From the NCBI RefSeq assembly GCF_900107965.1, contig NZ_FNVU01000001.1, forward strand, positions 1 to 64,000: a stretch of DNA of 64,000 bases, read 5' to 3'. This stretch comes from Actinacidiphila yanglinensis (GTDB lineage: Bacteria > Actinomycetota > Actinomycetes > Streptomycetales > Streptomycetaceae). Each line of letters starts with the position of its first letter. Within the stretch, counting starts at the first letter, position 1. The notes beneath the pieces were generated by a model. The model was not told the origin of the DNA. It worked only from the letters and a program-made list of their open reading frames with translations, and ran no database searches. Made by a program: the position numbers and the translations under genes. This document shows positions 19,104 to 28,345 of this stretch, piece after piece.

Positions 19104-19892
19104 ATGACCTCCGAGCCGCCTCCCGAGCGCGCCGTGGAGCCCGACCCGTCCGGGGCCGGGATCGATGCCGCCGCGCTCTACGACCTGCTCAATCCGTGGG
19201 ACCCGGACCGCTACCCGGGTGACCGCTTCTACGCCGGGCTGCTCGCCGGGGCCGGATCGGTGCTGGACGTCGGGTGCGGGACGGGCGCGATGCTGCACCG
19301 CCTGCGCGCCGACGGCCACCGGGGGCGGCTGGTCGGGCTGGATCCGGACACCGACGCGCTGGCCCGGGCCCGGCGCCGTACCGACGTGGAGTGGGTCGAG
19401 GGGACCGCGGCGGACGCGCGCTGGGACGGCGAGTTCGACCTGGCGGTGATGACCGGGCACGCCTTCCAGTTCCTGGTCGCGGACGAGGAGATCCGCGCCT
19501 CGCTGGCGGCGGTGCGCGCCGCGCTGCGCCCCGGCGGGCGGTTCGCGTTCGAGACCCGGCATCCGCAGGCGCGGGCGTGGCAGGAGTGGAACCCCGCGAA
19601 CGCCGCCGACATCACCGGCGTGGACGGCCGCCCGCTGCGGGTCTGGCACGAGGTGGACTCCGTGGCCGGCGGCGCCGTCGCCTTCCACGGCACCACCGCC
19701 ACGCCGGACGGCCGGGTGCTGCGCGTGGACCGGGCCGTGCTGCGGTTCCTGGAGCTGCCCGCGCTCAACTCGCTTCTGGCCGAGGCCGGTTACGAGATCG
19801 AGGCGCAGTACGGCGACTGGGAGTGCGGCCCGGTCGGCGCCGGCAGCCGCGAGATCGTCACCGTCGCCCGCCGCCCGGCCGGCTCCGCGTAG
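19104..19892 (+). CDS. Class I SAM-dependent methyltransferase
   Basis: A 262-aa methyltransferase. SAM-binding motif I is VLDVGCGTGAML (about 53-64), followed by the acidic GLDPDTD and post-motif FDLAVMTGHAFQFL. The N-terminal YDLLNPWDPDRYPGDRFY resembles small-molecule methyltransferases. The substrate cannot be told. It starts four bases after the acetyltransferase stop. Confidence 0.85.
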   Translation: MTSEPPPERAVEPDPSGAGIDAAALYDLLNPWDPDRYPGDRFYAGLLAGAGSVLDVGCGTGAMLHRLRADGHRGRLVGLDPDTDALARARRRTDVEWVEGTAADARWDGEFDLAVMTGHAFQFLVADEEIRASLAAVRAALRPGGRFAFETRHPQARAWQEWNPANAADITGVDGRPLRVWHEVDSVAGGAVAFHGTTATPDGRVLRVDRAVLRFLELPALNSLLAEAGYEIEAQYGDWECGPVGAGSREIVTVARRPAGSA

Positions 19893-19962
19893 GGCGCACC
19901 CGCGGCCCGCAACCGCCGCGGGCGCCAACCCCCTTGGGCGCGTACCCCTGTCCGCACACCCG

Positions 19963-20943
19963 CTACAGCCAGCCGCGGCGGGCCGCCTCCATGCCGATCT
20001 GGAAGCGGGTCCGGGCGCCCACCTGCTGCATCAGCTCGTGGATGTGCCGCTGCACCGTGCGGATGCTCCAGCCGAAGGTGCGGGCGATCACCTCGTCGGT
20101 GGCGCCGCTGGCGAGCAGCCCCAGCAGTTGCCGGTCCCGCGAGCTCATCGTCGCCTGACTCCCCGTCGGCCCGGACCTGTTGAGCGGTACCGCGCGGCTC
20201 CAGACGGCCTCGAAGAGCGCGGCGGTCATATCCAGCAGCGAGGACGGGCGGATGAGGTAGGCGACGCCGTTGTGGTAGTCCGCGGCCGAGCTGATGATCG
20301 CCAGGGTGTCGTCGCACATCACCAGCTTCACCGGCAACGAGGTGCCGACCTTGGCGCGTTCACCGCGTTTGATGCCCTCCCAGATGTTCTCCAGCCGGCC
20401 GGGAATGGCCACCGACTCCTGGTCGTAGACCACGCGGTAGCCGATGGTGCCCGCCTCCAGGAACCGCCGCTCCTCCAGGTTGGGGCCCTCGTCCCCGTGC
20501 TCGCCCGCGGCGACGAAGTACGGCGGCTTGTCGAACGCCCGGACCTCCTGCTGCGCGCGGCGCTGCACGCGCACGAAGGTGCGCCAGATCTTCGGCGCGC
20601 CCCTGATCACCTCGATGTGGTCGTCGAGCCGGTTCGCCGACTTCTCGGCGTGGAACGCCTCGTCCAGCTTGTTCAGATGCTGCTGGAGCCGGCGGAGTTC
20701 GTGCTCGCGCTTGGCGATCAGCACCGATCCGGCGAGTGACGGTTCCACCGCGGAGTAGCGGGCGGGCCGGCCGGGAGCGCGGGTCACCAGACCGCGCTGG
20801 ATCAGGCTGGCGAGCGCCCGCGTGGTCCTGGCCGTGGTGATGTTCACCCTGCTCGACAGCACGTCAGCAGTGCTGTGACCACGCGAGATCAGCGCCTCGT
20901 ACACCTGCGCCTCGGTCTCGGGTATCCCGACGGTTTCCCACAT
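19963..20943 (-). CDS. TrmB-like/LuxR-type two-headed regulator
   Basis: A 326-aa regulator read from the ATG at 20943, five bases after AAGGAG. The N-terminus is a TrmB-type winged helix (TEAQVYEALISRGHSTADVL, ARTTRALASLIQRGLV). A coiled linker (KREHELRRLQQHLNKLDEAF) and a phospholipase-D-like effector region follow (HIEVIRGAPKIWR, then VKLVMCDDTLAIIS). The C-terminus is a LuxR helix-turn-helix (MSSRDRQLLGLLASGATDEVIARTF, then SIRTVQRHIHELMQ). It faces the S53 protease gene across 155 bases and is the likely controller. Confidence 0.85.
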   Translation of the reverse strand: MWETVGIPETEAQVYEALISRGHSTADVLSSRVNITTARTTRALASLIQRGLVTRAPGRPARYSAVEPSLAGSVLIAKREHELRRLQQHLNKLDEAFHAEKSANRLDDHIEVIRGAPKIWRTFVRVQRRAQQEVRAFDKPPYFVAAGEHGDEGPNLEERRFLEAGTIGYRVVYDQESVAIPGRLENIWEGIKRGERAKVGTSLPVKLVMCDDTLAIISSAADYHNGVAYLIRPSSLLDMTAALFEAVWSRAVPLNRSGPTGSQATMSSRDRQLLGLLASGATDEVIARTFGWSIRTVQRHIHELMQQVGARTRFQIGMEAARRGWL

Positions 20944-21098
20944 GAAAACTCCTTGGCGTGTTTGTGACATCTGTCTTGAACCCGAAGTCATCCGGTACTT
21001 GTCAGGTCTGGCACAACTACGACACCGTCTCATATCACACGACTCGCGAGGCGCACTTCTGCCCCACTGTGCGTGTACAGCCCCAAGGGGAGACATCG
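20944..21098. promoter_or_regulatory. Divergent promoter region of regulator and S53 protease
   Basis: A 155-bp AT-richer spacer (for this genome) between divergent starts. It holds ribosome site AAGGGGAG before the protease ATG and AAGGAG before the regulator. No clean palindrome was found. Confidence 0.4.
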
Positions 21099-24000
21099 AT
21101 GAAGCACACGTCCCTGTCACGAAGACTCATCACCCTCCTGACCGCCGGAGTTGTCGCCGCCGGCATGTCCGTGGCCGCCGCGGGGACCGCCCGCGCCGCG
21201 CCCGCACCGTCCACGTCGCCGGCCGCGACGGCCTCGAAGGCGACCTCCGCGCAGCACCGGACGGCGGGTGCGGCGACCCCGAAGTCCTCGCCGGCGCAGC
21301 AGAAGACGTCCGCCACGGCGGGTTCGCAGGGCACCGGTTACGCCGCGGCGTGCGGAACGGCCAAGGGTGCCCGCGCGTTCTCCTGTCAGGCGCTGAAGCG
21401 CACCGGCGTGGTGGAGCCGAAGGCGGTCGGCACGGACGCCGCACCGGCCGGCTACGGGCCGAGCGACATCCAGTCCGCCTATGACCTGCCGTCCACGACG
21501 GCGTCGCCGACGGTGGCCATCGTCGACGCCTTCGACGACCCCAAGGCCGAGTCCGATCTCGCCGTCTACCGGGCGCAGTTCGGGCTGCCCGCGTGCACCA
21601 CGGCGAACGGCTGCTTCACCAAGGTCGACCAGAACGGCGGCACCGACTATCCCCCCGCGCCGCCGGCCGGCGACGACTGGCCGTCGGAGATATCCCTCGA
21701 CCTCGACGCGGTGTCGGCGGCCTGCCCGGCCTGCCACATCCTGTTCGTGGAGGCGGACACCGACGCCAACGGCGACAGCCTGCCGACCGCGGTCGAGACC
21801 GCGCGCACGATGGGCGCGAAGTACATCTCGATGAGCTGGGGCGGCAGCGAGGACGGCACCGAGAACGCCGCCGACGAGCAGTACTTCGACCACCCGGGCA
21901 TCGTGTACACCGCGTCCAGCGGTGACAACGGCTACGAGGCCGGCACCATCTACCCGTCCACCTCGCAGTACGTCGTGTCCGTCGGCGGCACCTCGCTCCA
22001 GCGGGTCTCCGGCAGCGCGCGCGGCTGGGCGGAGTCGGCGTGGGACGGCGCCGGCAGCGGTTGCTCCGTGGACGTGACCAAGCCGGGCCGGCAGAGCGGC
22101 ATCTCGGCCTGCGACACCCGCGCGGACACCGACATCTCCGCGGTCGCCGACCCCAGCACGGGGCTGGCGATCTACAACAGCGACACCGACAGCGGCTGGG
22201 ACGTCTTCGGCGGCACCAGCCTGTCCGCGCCGCTGGTCGCCTCGATGTACGCCCTGGCCGGCACGCCGGTCCCGGGCACGAACCCGGCGAACTACCCGTA
22301 CGACGACCCGAACCGGGCCAGCGACCTCAACGACGTCACCCAGGGCTCGAACGGCGCCTGCACGCCGAGCGAGCTGTGCCAGTCCGGCACCGGCTGGGAC
22401 GGCCCGACCGGTCTCGGCACGCCGCACGGGGTGGGCGCGCTGACCACCGGCCCGCACGGCGACATCAAGGGCCAGGTGACCGACGCGGGCACCGGCAAGC
22501 CGCTGTCCGGCGTCAAGGTGGCCGTCCAGGAGGGCGGTTACGTCGCGACGACCGACGCCGACGGCGACTACGACATGGCCGTCCCGCCGGGCAGTTACGA
22601 CCTGACCGCGACCAAGTACGGCTACGGCGACAAGGGCGTCACGGACATCTCGGTCACCGCCGACAGCGTCGCGACCGAGAACGTCGCGATGACCGCCGAG
22701 CCCACCCACACGGTGTCCGGTACGGTCACCGACGGTTCGGGCCACGGCTGGCCGATGCGGGCGAAGATCACCATCGACGGCTACCCGAACGGCCCGGTCT
22801 ACTCCGACCCGTACACCGGCCACTACTCGGTGACCCTGCCCGCGGGCGAGGACTACACGCTGCACGTCGCCTCGGCCGACCTGCCCGGCTACTCCGGCCA
22901 GGACGCCACCGTGGCCGTGGACGACGCCGACGTGTCGAAGGACCTCGCGCTGAAGGTCGACGCGAGCACCTGCACCGCACCCGGCTACGCCTACGAGGAG
23001 GCCGGCACCACCGAGGCGTTCACCGGCTGGTCCGGCACCACCACGCACGACGGCTGGACCGTGACCGACGGCGTCGGCAACGGCCAGACCTGGGGCTTCG
23101 ACAACGTGGGCGGCTGGGACGCACCTCCGGGTGGTGACCAGTACTTCGCCGACGTCGACTCGAACTACTACGGCGAGGACGGCAAGCAGGACACCTCGCT
23201 GGTCTCCCCGGTGATCGACCTGACCGGCAGGACCAGCCCGGAGATCGGCTTCGACAGCACCTACATCGGCTTCCCCGACCAGACCGGCAGCGTCGACCTC
23301 AGCCTGGACGGCGGCACCACCTGGTCCACCGTCTTCCAGCCCTACTCCGTCAACCCCGGGCACATCGACGTCCCGATCCCGCAGGCCGCCGGGCAGTCCG
23401 ACGTGCGGGTGCGCTTCCACTTCACCGGCTCCTGGAGCCGGCGCTGGGAACTCGACGACGTCCTGGTCGGCAGCCGCACCTGCGCGCCGCAGACCGGCGG
23501 CCTGGTGGCCGGCACCGTGACCGACGCCAACACCGGTGACGCGCTGAACGGCGCCAAGGTCACCAGCGGCAGCGACGCCACCCAGGCCGGCGTGACCGTC
23601 GCCACCCCGGACGACGCGGGTCTGGGCGACGGCTACTACTGGCTGTTCAGCTCGCACACCGGCGGCACCCCGTTCACGGTCGCCGACGGCAAGTACACGT
23701 CCACCCAGGCGAGCGTCAACGTGCCGGCCGACGGCGTCCGGCACCGCAACTTCGCCCTCGACGCCGGCCATCTGACCGTCGCGCAGCAGAGCGTGTCGAC
23801 CAGTCAGGAGCTCGGCGCCGCCAAGTCGAAGAGCGTGACCTTCGGCAACGACGGCTCCGCGCCGGTGCACGTGAGCATCGACGAGGACGACGCGGGATTC
23901 ACCGCCATGGGCGCCGCACCCGGGGCCACCATCCCCTCGGGAGCGCCGGCCATGGTGCTGAAGACGAAGGCCAGTATCGCGGCCCCGACCGCGACGTCCG

Positions 24001-25472
24001 GTTCGACGGCGTCCGGTCCGGCCACGGCCGGCCCGGTGCTGCGGGACTCGGCCGCCGCGGCGGCGGGACCCTGGACCTCGGTCGCCGACTACCCCGAGGC
24101 GGTGATGGACGAGGCGGTCGCCGACCACGGCGGGAAGATCTACGTGGCGGGCGGCTTCAACGGCGACTACGACACGCAGGACGCCTACGTCTACGACCCG
24201 GCGGTCGGCTCCTGGAGCGCGATCGCGCCGCTGCCCGAACCCCTGGAGGCCTCCTCCGCGGCGTTCGTCGGCGACACGCTCTACGTCGCCGGCGGGTGGA
24301 ACGTGCTGAGCGACGACAGCACCCACACCTACGCCTACCACCCGGCCACGGACACCTGGACGCGGGTCGCCGACCTGCCGACCGGTGCCGCGGCGGGCGG
24401 GACCGCGGTGGTCGACGGCAAGCTGTACGTCATCGCCGGCTGCACCTCCGGGCAGTGCCTGCCCGCCACCTCCGCCGTCTACAGCTACGACCCGGGCAGC
24501 GACTCCTGGAGCGCGGAGCCGGACTACCCGGCCTCCGTCGCCTTCACGGCGTGCGCGGGTGTCGACGCGAAGGTGGTGTGCGCCGGCGGTATCGGCGGCA
24601 GCACGCTCGCCAGCACCTACACCTACACCCCGGGCGCCTCCGGCTGGACGAAGGGGTCCGACCTGCCCACCGACGTGTGGGGCGCCTCGACCGCCTCGGC
24701 GAACGGCCAGCTGGAGGTCATGGGCGGCATCGTCAACGACGGTAAGGACGTCACCAACCAGGGCTTCGCCTACGACCCCGACACCGACGCGTGGACGGAC
24801 CTGCCCAACTCCAACAGCGCGACCTACCGCGGCGGCGCCGCGTGCGGCATCTACAAGATCGGCGGCTCCGGTCCCGCCGGCCCTGTCCCGGTCGCGGAGA
24901 ACCTGCCCGGCTACGACCAGTGCGGGAGCGACGTCTCCTGGCTGTCGGAGAGCACCACCGGGTTCGACGTGGCGCCCGGCCAGACCGTGGCCGTGCAGGT
25001 CACCACCGACTCCTCGACGGTGTCCCAACCCGGCACCTTCCAGGGGAACCTGGTCATCGACACCGACTCGCCGTACGGCAGCGCGCAGCCGGTCGTCGTG
25101 ACCATGCAGGTCACCCCGCCCAAGACCTGGGGCAAGGTGACCGGGACGGTGACCGACAGCGGCGGCACGCCCCTCGGCGGCGCCACCGTCGCGATCTGCA
25201 CCATGTACGACACCGGTACCGGCAGGTGCGGACCGCAGACGTACACCCTGAAGACCGACGGGCACGGTGCCTACCAGCTGTGGCTGGACAAGGGGTTCAA
25301 CCCGCTGGAGATCATCGCCGCCAAGGACGGGTACACCCCGCTGCTGAAGATCGCGAAGATCACGAAGGGAGGGACCACCGCGGTCGACTTCGCGCTCAAC
25401 GCGAACAGCGCCTTCACCGTGGCGAAGACGCAGGACTACCTGACCGCCCACGTGCACAGCTCCACCGGATGA
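21099..25472 (+). CDS. Secreted S53 (sedolisin) protease with carboxypeptidase-regulatory-like domains and a kelch propeller
   Basis: A 1457-aa exported protein. A signal peptide (SRRLITLLTAGVVAAGMSVAAAGTARA) precedes a short pro-region. The sedolisin catalytic domain runs from about 115 to 450: the Glu/Asp pair lies in SEISLDLDAV, the oxyanion Asp in SSGDNGYE and the catalytic Ser in GGTSLSAP. Then come carboxypeptidase-regulatory-like beta domains (about 453-535, 537-617, 800-888 and 1340-1454, each with GxVTDAxxGxPL-like openings), a jelly-roll-like domain with a WxGTTTHDGW motif (about 627-793), and about five kelch repeats (990-1267; GGKIYVAGGFN, GDTLYVAGGWN). The last may form a propeller for sugar or protein binding. 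The classical long sedolisin pro-domain is missing or very short. Confidence 0.88.
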   Translation: MKHTSLSRRLITLLTAGVVAAGMSVAAAGTARAAPAPSTSPAATASKATSAQHRTAGAATPKSSPAQQKTSATAGSQGTGYAAACGTAKGARAFSCQALKRTGVVEPKAVGTDAAPAGYGPSDIQSAYDLPSTTASPTVAIVDAFDDPKAESDLAVYRAQFGLPACTTANGCFTKVDQNGGTDYPPAPPAGDDWPSEISLDLDAVSAACPACHILFVEADTDANGDSLPTAVETARTMGAKYISMSWGGSEDGTENAADEQYFDHPGIVYTASSGDNGYEAGTIYPSTSQYVVSVGGTSLQRVSGSARGWAESAWDGAGSGCSVDVTKPGRQSGISACDTRADTDISAVADPSTGLAIYNSDTDSGWDVFGGTSLSAPLVASMYALAGTPVPGTNPANYPYDDPNRASDLNDVTQGSNGACTPSELCQSGTGWDGPTGLGTPHGVGALTTGPHGDIKGQVTDAGTGKPLSGVKVAVQEGGYVATTDADGDYDMAVPPGSYDLTATKYGYGDKGVTDISVTADSVATENVAMTAEPTHTVSGTVTDGSGHGWPMRAKITIDGYPNGPVYSDPYTGHYSVTLPAGEDYTLHVASADLPGYSGQDATVAVDDADVSKDLALKVDASTCTAPGYAYEEAGTTEAFTGWSGTTTHDGWTVTDGVGNGQTWGFDNVGGWDAPPGGDQYFADVDSNYYGEDGKQDTSLVSPVIDLTGRTSPEIGFDSTYIGFPDQTGSVDLSLDGGTTWSTVFQPYSVNPGHIDVPIPQAAGQSDVRVRFHFTGSWSRRWELDDVLVGSRTCAPQTGGLVAGTVTDANTGDALNGAKVTSGSDATQAGVTVATPDDAGLGDGYYWLFSSHTGGTPFTVADGKYTSTQASVNVPADGVRHRNFALDAGHLTVAQQSVSTSQELGAAKSKSVTFGNDGSAPVHVSIDEDDAGFTAMGAAPGATIPSGAPAMVLKTKASIAAPTATSGSTASGPATAGPVLRDSAAAAAGPWTSVADYPEAVMDEAVADHGGKIYVAGGFNGDYDTQDAYVYDPAVGSWSAIAPLPEPLEASSAAFVGDTLYVAGGWNVLSDDSTHTYAYHPATDTWTRVADLPTGAAAGGTAVVDGKLYVIAGCTSGQCLPATSAVYSYDPGSDSWSAEPDYPASVAFTACAGVDAKVVCAGGIGGSTLASTYTYTPGASGWTKGSDLPTDVWGASTASANGQLEVMGGIVNDGKDVTNQGFAYDPDTDAWTDLPNSNSATYRGGAACGIYKIGGSGPAGPVPVAENLPGYDQCGSDVSWLSESTTGFDVAPGQTVAVQVTTDSSTVSQPGTFQGNLVIDTDSPYGSAQPVVVTMQVTPPKTWGKVTGTVTDSGGTPLGGATVAICTMYDTGTGRCGPQTYTLKTDGHGAYQLWLDKGFNPLEIIAAKDGYTPLLKIAKITKGGTTAVDFALNANSAFTVAKTQDYLTAHVHSSTG

Positions 25473-25517
25473 CAGCGCCTCGTGACGCTGCCGGGTGACA
25501 CCGCGAGGTGACACCTG

Positions 25518-25556
25518 CGGGTGCCGTGCCGGGACTTCCACCCGGCACGGCACCCG
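25518..25556 (+). terminator. Strong hairpin terminator after the S53 protease gene
   Basis: A perfect 16-bp stem (25518-25533 with 25541-25556) around a 7-base loop, 46 bases after the stop. Confidence 0.8.
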
Positions 25557-25627
25557 TGCCATGTCCGGTGCGCGGCGCCGCCGTCCGGCCGTCCCCGCGC
25601 CCGGGCGGGCGGATAGGGTCGGCGACC

Positions 25628-26590
25628 ATGCGCCTACTCGTACTCGGCGGGACCTCGTTCGTGGGTCGGGCCATCGTGGAGAGCGCCCTGGGCTCCGGGG
25701 CGGACGTGACGTTGTTCGGCCGGGGGAGGACCGGGCCAGCGCTGTTCCCGGGCGTGCCCCGGCTGGTGGGGGACCGGGACAGCGGGGACTACGCGGCTCT
25801 GCGCGGGGGCGGTTGGGACGCGGTGGTCGACGTCAGCGGCTACGTGCCGCGGCACGTCGGGCAGGCGATGGACGTGCTCGACGACCGGGTCGGCCGCTAC
25901 CTGTTCATCTCCAGCCACGCCGTCTACCGGCGCGAGGGCGTGGCGCCCGGCTCCGACGAGGACACCCCGCGCCGCGCCGCCGTCCGCGACACCGAGGAGC
26001 TGAGCGAGGAGACGTACGGCCCGCTCAAGGTCGCCTGCGAGGACGACGTCACCGCGCGCTACGGCAGCCGGGCCACGATCGTGCGCCCCGGGAAGGTCGC
26101 CGGGCCCCACGACACCTCCAGCGGCCTCACCTACTGGATCCGGCGCGCCGCACGCGGCGGACGGGTCGCGGTGCCGGGCGACCCGGCCCAGCCGCTGCAA
26201 CTGGTGGACTCCCGCGACCTGGCCGCGCTGGTGCTGCGGCTGCTCGCCGACGAACGCTCCGGCGCCTTCCACGCGGTGGGCCCCGCCGAGCCGACCACCC
26301 TGGGCGGCCTCATCGCCACGTGCGCCCGCGCCGCCGGCACCGAGGTCACCCTCGTGCCGGTGCCGCCGGAGACCCCACCGGTGCCGGTGATGTTCCCGCT
26401 GATCCGCCCCAACTGGCCGACCCAGCAACGCGATCCGTCCCGCGCCCGGGCCGCCGGCCTGCCCGCGACCCCGCTGGCCACCACCGTCGCCGACGTCCGC
26501 GCCTGGGACCGCGGGCGCGGCGAACCCCCGCTCCGCCACGGCTTCACTCCCGAGGAGGAGGCCGCGGTGCTCGCTGCGGCCTCCTCCTGA
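25628..26590 (+). CDS. NAD(P)-dependent epimerase/reductase family protein
   Basis: A 320-aa extended short-chain dehydrogenase-like protein. The dinucleotide motif is LLVLGGTSFVGRAI at the N-terminus. The usual YxxxK appears as YGPLKVACE (about 128-136), preceded by the SSHAVY strand. The C-terminal half (LQLVDSRDLAALVLRLL) fits atypical SDRs such as isoflavone-reductase-like or chloroplast RNA-binding-like members. The substrate is unknown. It stands alone between two terminating regions. Confidence 0.82.
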   Translation: MRLLVLGGTSFVGRAIVESALGSGADVTLFGRGRTGPALFPGVPRLVGDRDSGDYAALRGGGWDAVVDVSGYVPRHVGQAMDVLDDRVGRYLFISSHAVYRREGVAPGSDEDTPRRAAVRDTEELSEETYGPLKVACEDDVTARYGSRATIVRPGKVAGPHDTSSGLTYWIRRAARGGRVAVPGDPAQPLQLVDSRDLAALVLRLLADERSGAFHAVGPAEPTTLGGLIATCARAAGTEVTLVPVPPETPPVPVMFPLIRPNWPTQQRDPSRARAAGLPATPLATTVADVRAWDRGRGEPPLRHGFTPEEEAAVLAAASS

Positions 26591-26759
26591 GGCGCGAAGC
26601 CGGTGCCGGGGCATCTCACGGTCGCACGCGGGGCGGTGGCTGGCGTACCCGGTCACCCCCTCGCCGTGTCCGGCGCGTCCCGGCGTCCGCTCCTCGGGCG
26701 GGGTGCGCGCGCCGGCCGTGCGACCGCGCCTCACCCCGCCGCCTCGCACGCCACCGGCC

Positions 26760-28244
26760 TCACACCACCTTGCGCGGCAGCAGCAGGCTCAGCGCGACCG
26801 TCGCCGCCACCGCCGCGAGTTGGGCGAGCAGCGCCCACACCAGCGCGTCCCGCACGCCGATCGACGACGACAGGCTCAGGAACAGGGTGCCCAGGGTCGC
26901 GACGCCCAGCGCCAGCGCGGACTGCTGGGTGGTGGCCATCGCGCCGCTGCCGACCCCGGCCTGAGCCGTGGGTACCTCGCTGAGCACGATCCGGATCACC
27001 ACCGGCAGCACGAAGCCCTGCCCGAAGCCGGCCACCGCCATGCCCGGCGCCAGCGCCCACACGCCCAGGTGCGGCCAGCCCCAGAAGAACGTGCCGGCCA
27101 GCACCAGCAGGCCCGCTCCCTGGACCAGCGACCCGGCCGTCACCGTGCCGCGCCCCCACTTCGCGACCGCGCGCGGGCCGAGCAGCGAGGAGGCGAAGAA
27201 CGCCGCGCACAGCGGGGCGAGGGCCGCGCCCGCCTCCAGCGCGCTGAAGTGCAGCCCGTCCTGCATGGCCACCGCCAGCACGAACATGAAGCCGCCGAAG
27301 CCCAGGCAGAACGGCACGATCAGCATCAGGCCGCTGCGCACGCTGTGCACGCGGACCAGCGACGGCGGCAGCAGCGGGTTGCCGCCGCGGCGCTCGCCGC
27401 GCACCTCCACCGTGACGAACGCGGCCGCGGTGAACGGCGACAGTGCGAGCAGCGCCCACGCCCACGCCGGCCAGCCCGCCGCGCGGCCCTCGGTCAGCGG
27501 CAGCAGCAGCGCGACCAGCGTCACCGCCAGCAGGACGGTGCCGGCGCGGTCGATCCGGGCCGGGTTCGCCGACCTGGTCTCCGGGACCGAGCGCAGCGTA
27601 AGGAAGAAGGCGACGGCGGCCACCGGCACGTTCACCAGGAAGATCGCCCGCCAGCCGCTGCCCGCGATGTCCGCGGAGACCAGCACGCCGCCGAGCACCT
27701 GCCCGACCACGCTGGCGATGCCCGCGGTCGCGCCGTAGTAGCTGAGCGCCTTGCCGCGGCTGCTGCCGGAGGTCGCCGACTGGATGGTGGCCAGTGCCTG
27801 CGGCAGCAGCAGCGCCGCCGCCGCGCCCTGGGCCACTCGCGCGCCCACCAGGCTCCACGCGTCCGGCGCGACACCGCAGGCGAGCGAGGTCAGCGCGAAG
27901 AGGGCCAGGCCCCACAGGAAGAGGTTGCGGCGTCCGAACATGTCGCCGAGCCGGCCGCCGAGCACGAGCAGGACGGCGTACGCGACGCCGTAGCCGGAGA
28001 CCACCATCTCCAGCACCGCGGAGCCGGCGTCCAGGTCGCGGTCGATGGTGGGCAGGGCGACGTTGACGATGAAGAAGTCGACCATGGGCAGGGCGGCGCC
28101 CAGCAGCACGGTCAGCAGCCCGAGGGTGCTCAGGCCGGGGTTCGGGGCAGGGGTGGCGCCCTCGGGGGTACGGAGGTCGATGCGGGTCACCCGGGGCAGT
28201 ACCTGGGCCCGGGAGGGCAGCGTGCGGTCCACTGGTTCGGTCAC
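26760..28244 (-). CDS. MFS exporter, DHA2 type
   Basis: A 494-aa transporter read from the GTG at 28244 with GGAGAGG upstream, at a rather long distance. The DHA2 first-helix pattern (MVDFFIVNVALPTIDRDL), motif A (GGRLGDMFGRRNLF) and motif C (GVLVSADIAG region) are visible, with about 14 hydrophobic segments. The substrate is unknown. The divergent XRE regulator at 28346 is the likely repressor. Confidence 0.88.
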   Translation of the reverse strand: MTEPVDRTLPSRAQVLPRVTRIDLRTPEGATPAPNPGLSTLGLLTVLLGAALPMVDFFIVNVALPTIDRDLDAGSAVLEMVVSGYGVAYAVLLVLGGRLGDMFGRRNLFLWGLALFALTSLACGVAPDAWSLVGARVAQGAAAALLLPQALATIQSATSGSSRGKALSYYGATAGIASVVGQVLGGVLVSADIAGSGWRAIFLVNVPVAAVAFFLTLRSVPETRSANPARIDRAGTVLLAVTLVALLLPLTEGRAAGWPAWAWALLALSPFTAAAFVTVEVRGERRGGNPLLPPSLVRVHSVRSGLMLIVPFCLGFGGFMFVLAVAMQDGLHFSALEAGAALAPLCAAFFASSLLGPRAVAKWGRGTVTAGSLVQGAGLLVLAGTFFWGWPHLGVWALAPGMAVAGFGQGFVLPVVIRIVLSEVPTAQAGVGSGAMATTQQSALALGVATLGTLFLSLSSSIGVRDALVWALLAQLAAVAATVALSLLLPRKVV

Positions 28245-28292
28245 CCAGCCAACGATGGACCTCTCCTCAGGGTGGTACCAGAGAGCGTTTAT

Positions 28293-28313
28293 CCAGGTAT
28301 ACCGAGCACCTGG
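28293..28313. promoter_or_regulatory. Inverted repeat between MFS exporter and XRE regulator
   Basis: CCAGGT (28293-28298) and ACCTGG (28308-28313), nine bases apart, lie midway between the divergent starts, so one bound repressor could block both genes. Confidence 0.45.
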
Positions 28314-28345
28314 CAATGGCCTGCGGAGTACGGCACCCTGGGTGA

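Noticed and set aside
21117..25562. A 1481-codon leftward open frame opposite the S53 protease gene
   Set aside because: Composition is Val/Gly/Arg-rich antisense of a high-GC gene; no motifs, while the rightward frame has a signal peptide and clear domains.
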